Positions 1 through 6,494 of a stretch of 8,386 nucleotides of DNA are shown piece after piece; position 1 is the first letter of the stretch, and every line of letters starts with the position of its first letter. The position numbers were made by a program, and so were the translations under genes. The stretch lies in NCBI GenBank assembly GCA_945860575.1, contig CAMAQQ010000048.1, positions 1 to 8,386 of the forward strand. Reading direction: 5' to 3'. Under the pieces are notes generated by a model. That model ran no database searches. It saw only the letters and a program-made list of their open reading frames with translations, and was not told the origin of the DNA. This DNA comes from Ferrithrix thermotolerans DSM 19514 (lineage in GTDB: Bacteria; Actinomycetota; Acidimicrobiia; Acidimicrobiales; Ilumatobacteraceae).

Positions 1-1104
1 CAGTGGTGTATCGATCAACGCGGCGCTGCCTGGTGGGCAGAACATGTCGGCAGCGTGCCAGTCGCAAGTTTTACAGTCGCCAAACTTTCGTGGCTTAAGC
101 GTGTCGAGCCACAGAACTGGTCGCGTGTGGCTCGCGTATGTTTGCCACACGACTTTCTTTCGTGGCACTTACGCGGCGGTGGCGCAGCCGAAATAACCAC
201 AGATCGCGGTGACGCATCTGGCACCGGCTATTGGTCACCATCAACCAATAGATACGACGACGAAGTTCTACAAATAATCGACAAGACTCGTGAGTGGTCA
301 AAGATGTTGCCGCGCGTGGCAGGGCCGCTCGAAACAACTGGTCAATGGCGTGATGCCGTAATTAGCTGTGGCACTGGCGACAACATGGCCGGAGCACTTG
401 GAATCGGACTACTGCCTGGCGATGTTGCGATTTCGCTTGGCACATCGGGCACGGTTTATGCGGTTAGTTCATCACCAACGCGTGATACGACTGCCGCAGT
501 GGCTGGTTTTGCCGATGCAACAGGTGTATACCTACCACTTGTCTGCACGCTTAACGCGACAAAAGTTTTTGATTCGTTCGCCAATTTTCTCGGCGTAGAT
601 CTGCCGCAGTTCGGTGAACTTGCGTTGTCGTCTAGTTGTGGCGCGAGCGAACTCGTACTGTTGCCTTATCTTGACGGCGAACGGACACCGAATCTTCCAG
701 ACGCTCGGGCGATGTTGGTCGGTTTGAACTCAGGTCATTCACGCAGTGATGTCGCGCGCGCCGCCATTGAAGGTGTTGTCTGCGGTCTACTCGACGGATT
801 AAATGCGATCACGAACTGTGGCGTCGATACATCGGGTCGCATCTTCTTGCTCGGTGGCGGCGCACAGTCGCCCGCTGTTTGTCAGATAGTTGCTGACTTA
901 ACAGGCAAGCAAGTCAACGTACTTAACGAACCTGAAATAGTTGCCCTTGGCGCCGCCAGACAAGCAGCAGCAACTCTCACAGGCAAGTGGCCATCATGGG
1001 TTGCATCATCACGAATTGCCGCGCAACCAATTGCGAGTTCATCGCAATGCAATGAGGCCCGCCAACGATTCGCAGATGCCCGAATTAAAAGTTACGGTGT
1101 TTAA
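1..1104 (+). CDS. xylB: Xylulokinase-type FGGY carbohydrate kinase, 5' partial
   Basis: Probable xylulokinase, which phosphorylates D-xylulose with ATP to xylulose 5-phosphate for the pentose phosphate pathway in the cytoplasm. The frame is open from base 1, reading QWCIDQRGAAWW, so the GTG at 55 is internal and the gene is cut at its 5' end. The visible 367 residues cover the end of the N-terminal FGGY domain, including the TTDRGDASGTGYW stretch typical of bacterial XylB, and the whole C-terminal domain. Key motifs are GTGDNMAGALG, whose Asp (codon at 379-381) matches the catalytic base of E. coli XylB, then the ATP-binding SLGTSGTV and the C-terminal FGGY signature GGGAQSPAVCQIVAD. Compared with a usual length near 460-490 residues, roughly 75-100 are missing. 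It converges on the inositol operon and is not part of that transcript. Another FGGY pentulose or polyol kinase cannot be excluded, because substrate specificity in this family is hard to read from sequence. Confidence 0.88.
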   Translation, partial: QWCIDQRGAAWWAEHVGSVPVASFTVAKLSWLKRVEPQNWSRVARVCLPHDFLSWHLRGGGAAEITTDRGDASGTGYWSPSTNRYDDEVLQIIDKTREWSKMLPRVAGPLETTGQWRDAVISCGTGDNMAGALGIGLLPGDVAISLGTSGTVYAVSSSPTRDTTAAVAGFADATGVYLPLVCTLNATKVFDSFANFLGVDLPQFGELALSSSCGASELVLLPYLDGERTPNLPDARAMLVGLNSGHSRSDVARAAIEGVVCGLLDGLNAITNCGVDTSGRIFLLGGGAQSPAVCQIVADLTGKQVNVLNEPEIVALGAARQAAATLTGKWPSWVASSRIAAQPIASSSQCNEARQRFADARIKSYGV

Positions 1105-1121
1105 AACTTAAAAAGTTTTTT
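1103..1121. terminator. Possible weak bidirectional terminator between convergent genes
   Basis: A 7-base inverted repeat, AAAACTT (1103-1109) and AAGTTTT (1113-1119), is separated by AAA and followed by further T residues on the plus strand. It overlaps the xylB stop codon and lies just before the iolG stop on the other strand. Position and T tract suit a terminator serving both genes. The stem has a single G-C pair, so it would be a weak hairpin and could be chance in an AT-rich spacer. Confidence 0.35.
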
Positions 1122-1122
1122 A

Positions 1123-2139
1123 CTAGCCAACGATTTCGCTGGTCTTAACCATTCGACCTTCGCGAACCGACTTCCATGCCGCTAAACCTGCGACTAGCGA
1201 AGCGCGACCATCAGCACCAGTAACAACAGGCTGAATTTTTCCGGTTGCGACACCCATGAACTCGTTCCATTCGGCAATATAAGAAGGGATGTAACGATCC
1301 AAAAAGAAGTAAGGCATCTTTGCCAACTGTGTGCCTTCGTCATTGCGCTTAATCACGCTGGTCATCATTTGATTATCTGAACCGACCAATCCTTTAGATC
1401 CGAAGACTTCAACCCGCTGGTCATAACCGTAAACGGCCTGACGCGAGTTGTCGATCATCGTGATCGCCCCATTTTCGTGTTGCAACATAATTGCAACCGT
1501 GTCAAGATCGCCGATTTCGGCGAACTCGGGCACGATTCGCACTGCCCCAGTTGCGTAGACAGAAATAATTTCGCTGCCGACAACATATCGCGCCATATCA
1601 AAATCATGAATCGTCATATCAATAAAAATGCCACCTGAAACTTTCGCATACGAAACTGGTGGTGGCCCTGGGTCACGACTTGTGATTCGAGCGATATGAA
1701 CATCACCTATCGTGCCACTGGCAACATTGTCGCGAACGCTGCGATGGCTCGGATCAAATCTGCGGTTGAAACCAAGCATTAACGGGGTTTTGCTGTCGCT
1801 TATCGCCTTTAAGGCCTTATCGGTTTCAGTTAGTGATAGCGAAATTGGCTTCTCGCAAAATACCGGTTTGCGATACTTTGACGCCATTAGCAGCACTTCA
1901 ACATGCGTGTCGGTCGATGTACAAATTGCAATTGCATTTACTTCGGGCGCCGCCATTAAAGCGTCTGGGCTATCGAAATGCTTGCAGTTAAATTTTGTGG
2001 CAATATTCTTCGCCGATTCAGTCACAACGTCATAAACACCAGCCAGATGCGCACCCTCGATGCGTTGCGCAACCAACTCGGCGTGCATCACACCGATGCG
2101 ACCACAACCCAATACACCGATACCAATACTGTTACTCAC
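1123..2139 (-). CDS. iolG: Inositol 2-dehydrogenase, Gfo/Idh/MocA family
   Basis: Oxidises myo-inositol to scyllo-inosose (2-keto-myo-inositol) with NAD+, the first step of inositol breakdown, in the cytoplasm. The 338-residue length is normal. An N-terminal Rossmann fold has GCGRIG at residues 11-16 and an acidic residue (D37) at the end of the second strand, which favours NAD. The family motif CEKPIS contains K97, and DMTIHD contains D174 and H178; together they match the Lys-Asp-His catalytic set of B. subtilis IolG. GFNRRFDP (123-130), SRDPGPPP and AVYGYDQRVEVFGSKG are strongly typical of true IolG rather than other family members. It starts with GTG at 2139, whose GTGA overlaps the stop of the upstream SDR gene by four bases, implying translational coupling. 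It is the last gene of the operon. Action on scyllo- or chiro-inositol, as in paralogues such as IolW or IolX, is possible but less likely. Confidence 0.9.
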   Translation of the reverse strand: MSNSIGIGVLGCGRIGVMHAELVAQRIEGAHLAGVYDVVTESAKNIATKFNCKHFDSPDALMAAPEVNAIAICTSTDTHVEVLLMASKYRKPVFCEKPISLSLTETDKALKAISDSKTPLMLGFNRRFDPSHRSVRDNVASGTIGDVHIARITSRDPGPPPVSYAKVSGGIFIDMTIHDFDMARYVVGSEIISVYATGAVRIVPEFAEIGDLDTVAIMLQHENGAITMIDNSRQAVYGYDQRVEVFGSKGLVGSDNQMMTSVIKRNDEGTQLAKMPYFFLDRYIPSYIAEWNEFMGVATGKIQPVVTGADGRASLVAGLAAWKSVREGRMVKTSEIVG

Positions 2140-2969
2140 GGCCAGACTTCTCCTACTTTTGGTTTAGATGGCGAGCCAGCGCCGACCACCGACTGATCGA
2201 AGTCTATTACTGCACCCGTCATTAATCCTGATTCGTCTGAAAGAAGAAACATAATTGTGCGCGCAAGTTCATCTGGTTTTATCAATCGACCCATTGGTTG
2301 ATCGCGCTCGGCTTTTTCTAGCCAACCATCTTGTGCATTGTGCCACTTGCGTTGTGTCGCATCTTCTGTTGGTGTATCCATCCAACCAGGGTTCAAAAGA
2401 TTCACTCGCACACGATCGCGCATTAGTGAAAATGCACAGTTACGTGTCAGAGTGTGTAACGCACCTTTTGAGATCGCATAATGCGTCAAGTTCACATCTC
2501 CGCCGTAGCCAGTAACACTGCCAATATTTACGATTGAGCCAGCCACTCCTTCACGCTTCATGATTTTGGCGCACTCTTGAATCAACATAAACGGCGCCCG
2601 AACATTGACCGCCATCATCGAGTCGAACATTTCTGGTGTCGTGTTCCATACGCTGCCGCGAGAAGTTTCGGCTGCTGAATTCAATAATCCATGAACAACA
2701 CCGAAAGTCTCGTCAACGATTTTTGCTATTCGCTTTGGCTCGTCAGAAATTGCGAGATCGCCAGTTATAAAAATTGTCTTCGTACCAAGGCCTGTCAAGT
2801 CTTTTGCCAGGGCTTCACCCGTCTTGGTGTCACGACCCACAAGTGCCAAGCCTGCCGCACCACGCTCTACGGCTAGTCGCGCGACGCACTCGCCGACACC
2901 TCGCGACGCTCCACTGAGCAATAGAACTTTGCCGCGCATGCTTGAACTAATTGATTTATTATCACTCAC
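2136..2969 (-). CDS. SDR family NAD(P)-dependent oxidoreductase in the inositol operon
   Basis: Classical short-chain dehydrogenase of 277 residues. Visible elements are the cofactor glycine motif SGASRGVG (19-26), NSAA (97-100) in place of the usual NNAG, N122, and the catalytic triad S151, Y164 and K168 (YAISK). R23 and R46 near the adenosine ribose site favour NADP(H) over NAD. The stretch NPGWMDTPTEDATQRKWH (193-210) shapes the substrate side and is not typical of fatty-acid or PHB reductases. Its place between iolD and iolG suggests a substrate such as an inosose, an inositol isomer or another polyol; this is inference. The start chosen is GTG at 2969, eight bases after the iolD stop, with no clear Shine-Dalgarno. 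An ATG at 2939 (residue 11) sits just before the fold begins and is an alternative. The C-terminal tail (about 265-277) extends past the usual SDR end. Confidence 0.8.
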   Translation of the reverse strand: MSDNKSISSSMRGKVLLLSGASRGVGECVARLAVERGAAGLALVGRDTKTGEALAKDLTGLGTKTIFITGDLAISDEPKRIAKIVDETFGVVHGLLNSAAETSRGSVWNTTPEMFDSMMAVNVRAPFMLIQECAKIMKREGVAGSIVNIGSVTGYGGDVNLTHYAISKGALHTLTRNCAFSLMRDRVRVNLLNPGWMDTPTEDATQRKWHNAQDGWLEKAERDQPMGRLIKPDELARTIMFLLSDESGLMTGAVIDFDQSVVGAGSPSKPKVGEVWP

Positions 2970-2977
2970 GATTTTGT

Positions 2978-4834
2978 CTACCAGCCGATTCTTTGTTGTT
3001 TTTTGCCGTCACGCATCACTTGGCCTGCTTCAATAACTTGTGGGCGATGGCTGGTTGTTGGCACACCAACCTCCCAAAATGAACCACCTTCTGTCCAATC
3101 ATTTGGGCTGGTCTTGATCACGATCACATGTGTGCGATCGGATTTGCGTGCGCGAGCAAACGCGGTCTCAAGTTCATCAATAGAGCCAACTGTCTCAGAT
3201 ATTGCACCCATTGCAGCGGCATGTTGTGCAAAATCTACATACACGAGGTTCTCTGCTTCACAGTCTGCAAGTTGATTATTAAACGGCACACCGCCTTGGT
3301 TGACTTGCAAACGGTTAATCACGGCATAACCACCGTTGTCGCAGACAATCACAATCAATTTGTGCCCGTAGAGAACCGAACTATAAATATCACTGTTCAT
3401 CATCATGTATGAGCCGTCACCGACAAACGAAATAACTTCGCGTTCCGGCATCGCCATTTTTGCCCCCCAAGCACCTGACAGTTCATATCCCATGCACGAG
3501 AACCCATATTCGCAATCGAAAGAGTCAAGACTCTTGGCTCGCCAACCGTTATTTAGTTCACCAGGAAACCCACCGGCCGCAGTCAGTACATAATCGCCCG
3601 GAAGTGCTGCGCGATCGACAACTCCGACGACTTGGGCGTATGTCGCAATCTTCGTAGTGTCTTGGGCAGTATTTTTCGCGGCGACTCCGTCAATATATTT
3701 GTGATAGCCAGCAACTTCTTGTTGGGCAACTTTTGACCACGCGTCATCACTGCGCCAACTACCAAGTTGAGCATCAAGTTCAGTCAATGTTTCGCGAACA
3801 TCGCTTACGACAGGCAAAGATCGATGCTTAATCGCGTCAAAGCGCACTGTGTTGACACCGACAAATTTTGTCTGCTCGTTGCTAAAAATCGTCCACGAGC
3901 CTGTCGTGAAATCTTGCAATCTTGTACCGAGAGCTAAGACGACATCTGCCTGTGCCGCCAAATTGTTCGCCGACTCGCAACCAGTAACCCCAACTGGCCC
4001 AGCATTAAGCGTATGAGAGGCCAATAGCGATGCTTTGCCAGCGACAGTTTCAACAACTGGGATATTGCGGGCAGTTGCGAAGGCTGCCAGTTCTTTTTCG
4101 GCGAGAGAATAATGCACACCGCCACCAGCAATTATCAATGGACGCTTCGCACTCTTTAAAGTCTCAATGGCATTTCTCAACTCGGATGCATCGGCTCGCG
4201 GTCGAACAATCGTGTGCACGACTTTTTCGAAAAACACTTCAGGAAAATCAAAACTCTCGGCCTGCACATCTTGCGGTAGACCAATAAAAGCAGGCCCGCA
4301 AGTTGCTGGGTCGAGCATTGTCGAAACCGCGTGTGGCAAAGAATGCAACAACTGTTCTGGCGCAATGATCCTGTCCCAATATCGCACGACTGGCTTGAAG
4401 GCGTCGTTTACGGTGATACTTGGATCACCGAAGTTTTCTCCTTGCTGCAAAACAGGATCAGGTATGCGGTGCACGAAAGTGTCACCAGCCAAAAACAAAA
4501 CAGGCAAGCGGTCGACATAAGCGACACCAGCAGCAGTGACCATGTTCAACGCGCCAGGGCCAATTGACGATGATGCCACCATGATCTGCTGACGACGTTT
4601 TGCTTTGGCGAAGCCAACGGCAGCCAGGGCCATACCTTGCTCATTTTGTCCGCGCCATGTTCGAATATTTTTTCGTTCTTCGTCGAGTGCCACACCGAGA
4701 CTCGTTACATTGCCATGACCAAAAATTGCCATAACTCCCGGGAATAACTTTTCTTCGTGACCGTTTATCAGTATCCGTTGGGCGACGAGAAATTTTACGA
4801 GTGCCTGAGCGGTTGTCAGGCGAATTGTTTTCAT
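2978..4834 (-). CDS. iolD: 3D-(3,5/4)-trihydroxycyclohexane-1,2-dione acylhydrolase (IolD)
   Basis: ThDP-dependent hydrolase that opens the six-membered ring of 3D-(3,5/4)-trihydroxycyclohexane-1,2-dione to give 5-deoxy-glucuronate, the committed ring-opening step of inositol catabolism. At 618 residues it is near the family's usual length of about 620-640. It has the three domains of the acetolactate synthase fold: an N-terminal pyrimidine-binding domain with the activating glutamate in RGQNEQGMA (E65), a central domain around residues 210-360 (RPLIIAGGGV), and a C-terminal diphosphate domain with the Mg/ThDP motif starting VGDGSYMMMNSD (471-482) and ending at D499-N500. The early HEEKLFPGVMAIFGHGNV and the late NDWTEGGSFWEVGVP are characteristic of IolD and argue against acetolactate synthase or glyoxylate carboligase. 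The ATG at 4834 overlaps the aldolase stop as ATGA, which fixes the start. It is followed closely by the SDR gene. Confidence 0.94.
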   Translation of the reverse strand: MKTIRLTTAQALVKFLVAQRILINGHEEKLFPGVMAIFGHGNVTSLGVALDEERKNIRTWRGQNEQGMALAAVGFAKAKRRQQIMVASSSIGPGALNMVTAAGVAYVDRLPVLFLAGDTFVHRIPDPVLQQGENFGDPSITVNDAFKPVVRYWDRIIAPEQLLHSLPHAVSTMLDPATCGPAFIGLPQDVQAESFDFPEVFFEKVVHTIVRPRADASELRNAIETLKSAKRPLIIAGGGVHYSLAEKELAAFATARNIPVVETVAGKASLLASHTLNAGPVGVTGCESANNLAAQADVVLALGTRLQDFTTGSWTIFSNEQTKFVGVNTVRFDAIKHRSLPVVSDVRETLTELDAQLGSWRSDDAWSKVAQQEVAGYHKYIDGVAAKNTAQDTTKIATYAQVVGVVDRAALPGDYVLTAAGGFPGELNNGWRAKSLDSFDCEYGFSCMGYELSGAWGAKMAMPEREVISFVGDGSYMMMNSDIYSSVLYGHKLIVIVCDNGGYAVINRLQVNQGGVPFNNQLADCEAENLVYVDFAQHAAAMGAISETVGSIDELETAFARARKSDRTHVIVIKTSPNDWTEGGSFWEVGVPTTSHRPQVIEAGQVMRDGKKQQRIGW

Positions 4835-5709
4835 GGACGAACAATACGCGCCGCACGCGCTATCGCGCCAGCCACATCGCCATCTTTAGGAAACAACAGC
4901 GCTCGTCCGACGACCAAGCCTCGAACATTGGTCACTTTCATTGCGCGCTCCCATGATTCATAAGTCGCATCGGGGTCTGGTCCGGGCGCACCACCCAGAA
5001 TCAAACCCGGCAATGTTGTCGCGGCCATCATTCGTTCGACTTGAGAGCTTGCAGGCACTTTCAGCCATGTATACGCAGACGAAGAACCCAACCCAGATGC
5101 AATCGAAACTGCCCGCAACAACTTGTCGTTGTCATCAAGATATTTTGCAGGCCCACCATTGCCGCCCGTGTATGGCAAAGGTTCAACCATGATCGGTAGT
5201 TTCAAATCAGCCATCTGTGTAACCGCTTTGGCACAGGCTTCAATCGTTGGCGCCGTGCCCGCATCATCATCGGCGAGGCGCAACAAAACCTTTCCACCGT
5301 CGAGACCACGAGATGCAATTTCTTGTGGCGTATACGCCGTCATACGATCATCTAGTTCCCATTTGGCGCCCATGATTCCGCCACGATTCATCGTGCCGAA
5401 AACAAGTTTGTTTTCGAGCGCACCCAATAGCGCAAGTTCATCAATCACATCGGCACTACCCAGCACGCCATCAACTTGGGGGTTTTCTAATGCGATCATC
5501 AGTGCATCAAGCAACTTGCGACGATCAGCCATCGCGAATTGGTCATCACCTACCCCGAGCATTCCTCTCGCGGTGTGATCAGCCGCAACAATGAAAAGCT
5601 GAGAATCTGTGATCATCTTGCGACGCTTGCGTTTTTTCAACGCCTTTGCTGCCGCATTCGGGCTATTTAGACGCGCCTCAATTAAACCAAGCCACTGATC
5701 GTCACGCAT
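4831..5709 (-). CDS. Cgl0159-type (beta/alpha)8 aldolase, likely 2-deoxy-5-ketogluconate 6-phosphate aldolase
   Basis: A (beta/alpha)8-barrel protein of the class I aldolase superfamily (related to DeoC, LsrF and DhnA), resembling the Corynebacterium glutamicum protein encoded among the inositol genes. Visible features are IVAADHTARGML (40-51) with D44 at the first strand, FGTMNRGGIMGA (104-115), MVEPLPY with E176, TWLKVPA with K217 as the likely Schiff-base lysine, and GGAPGPDP (239-246) plus VVGRALLFP (266-274) as the phosphate-binding end. In this context it would replace class II IolJ and cleave 2-deoxy-5-keto-gluconate 6-phosphate to dihydroxyacetone phosphate and malonate semialdehyde; that role is inferred from position. 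The basic run KKRKRRK (25-31) near the N-terminus fits the family's arginine-rich leader. Start ATG at 5709 lies 29 bases after the ATPase stop with no clear Shine-Dalgarno; M32 is a less likely alternative. Its TGA overlaps the iolD start. Confidence 0.8.
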   Translation of the reverse strand: MRDDQWLGLIEARLNSPNAAAKALKKRKRRKMITDSQLFIVAADHTARGMLGVGDDQFAMADRRKLLDALMIALENPQVDGVLGSADVIDELALLGALENKLVFGTMNRGGIMGAKWELDDRMTAYTPQEIASRGLDGGKVLLRLADDDAGTAPTIEACAKAVTQMADLKLPIMVEPLPYTGGNGGPAKYLDDNDKLLRAVSIASGLGSSSAYTWLKVPASSQVERMMAATTLPGLILGGAPGPDPDATYESWERAMKVTNVRGLVVGRALLFPKDGDVAGAIARAARIVRP

Positions 5710-5738
5710 AAAAAATTCGAGCCGGTATGTGAAGCCGA

Positions 5739-6494
5739 CTACGCAGCGTGCACACGACCCGACATCAACTCAATAAGTCGCTCGTAAGAAAGATCTGCTT
5801 TTTCAAACTGACCGACTGATTGGCCGCGGTTGAGAATCAGGAAACGATCGCCGACAGGCAACGCGTGCTGCGGGTTGTGAGTAATTAAAATCACGCCCAA
5901 GTTACGCGCTGCAGCCGCACGCACATAACCCAAGACAAGATCTGATTGACGAACACCAAGTGCCGAAGTTGGTTCGTCGAGAATTAAAACTCGAGCACCA
6001 AAATAAACCGCTCGGGCAATCGCCACGCTTTGGCGCTCGCCACCAGAAAGCGTGCCAACTGGTTGGTCAATGTCACGAACATCAATGCCGAGTTTGGCCA
6101 TTTCTTCTTTTGCGGTAGCCCTGGCAAATTTTGTGTCGATTAGATTAATCGGTCCTAATCGTTTTGTGGGTTCTAAACCCAAAAAGAAATTGCGCCAAAC
6201 CGACATCAATGGAGCCATCGCCAAATCTTGATAAACGGTAGCAATACCCAAAGATCGCGCCTCACGTGGCGATTCGAACGAAACTTCGTGACCTTCGAAT
6301 TTATAAGATCCTGCACTTGGCTTGTGCAGACCCGAAATAATTTTGATGAAAGTTGATTTGCCTGCGCCGTTATCTCCCAACACGCAGGTGACTTCACCTG
6401 CGTTCACCTTCATGGAGACTTTTTCGAGCGCTTTTACATTGCCAAAAAACTTGCTGACATTTTCGAGTTCAAGAAGCGATATCTGTTTGCTCAT
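5739..6494 (-). CDS. CUT2-type sugar/inositol ABC transporter ATP-binding protein
   Basis: Cytoplasmic ATPase that powers the adjacent permease. It is 251 residues with one nucleotide-binding domain, unlike the approximately 500-residue double-domain ATPases of RbsA/MglA, and matches the short FrcA-like branch. Motifs in order: Walker A GDNGAGKST (40-48), Q-loop YQD with Q89, the branch-typical PLMSVWRNFFLGLEP (95-109), ABC signature LSGGE (149-153), Walker B VLILDE (169-174), and switch histidine H206 in ITHNP. All catalytic residues are present, so it should be active, probably as a homodimer. The start at 6494 gives an ATGA overlap with the permease stop; the open frame continues to an ATG at 6590, but those 32 residues lie inside the permease and do not resemble the family. 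The substrate is inferred as inositol from the following iol genes; fructose, ribose or xylose would be alternatives for this subfamily. Confidence 0.9.
   Translation of the reverse strand: MSKQISLLELENVSKFFGNVKALEKVSMKVNAGEVTCVLGDNGAGKSTFIKIISGLHKPSAGSYKFEGHEVSFESPREARSLGIATVYQDLAMAPLMSVWRNFFLGLEPTKRLGPINLIDTKFARATAKEEMAKLGIDVRDIDQPVGTLSGGERQSVAIARAVYFGARVLILDEPTSALGVRQSDLVLGYVRAAAARNLGVILITHNPQHALPVGDRFLILNRGQSVGQFEKADLSYERLIELMSGRVHAA

Noticed and set aside
55..57. GTG as the start of the kinase gene.
   Set aside because: The frame is open back to base 1, and the upstream residues continue the FGGY N-terminal domain, so the gene is truncated by the window edge.
4167..4520. 117-residue open frame on the plus strand opposite iolD.
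   Set aside because: It is antisense to conserved IolD sequence and has no recognisable domain or start signal.
2978..4834. Acetolactate synthase or glyoxylate carboligase identity for the ThDP enzyme.
   Set aside because: IolD-specific stretches at both ends and the surrounding inositol genes support IolD.
5123..5578. 151-residue open frame on the plus strand opposite the aldolase gene.
   Set aside because: It is low-complexity, rich in Ser, Ala and Pro, lies wholly antisense to a well-supported gene, and shows no recognisable motif; it is a shadow frame.
5616..5638. Lysine/arginine-rich run near the aldolase N-terminus, considered as a nucleic-acid binding or targeting signal.
   Set aside because: A basic leader before the first barrel strand seems usual for this family, so it does not indicate a separate function.
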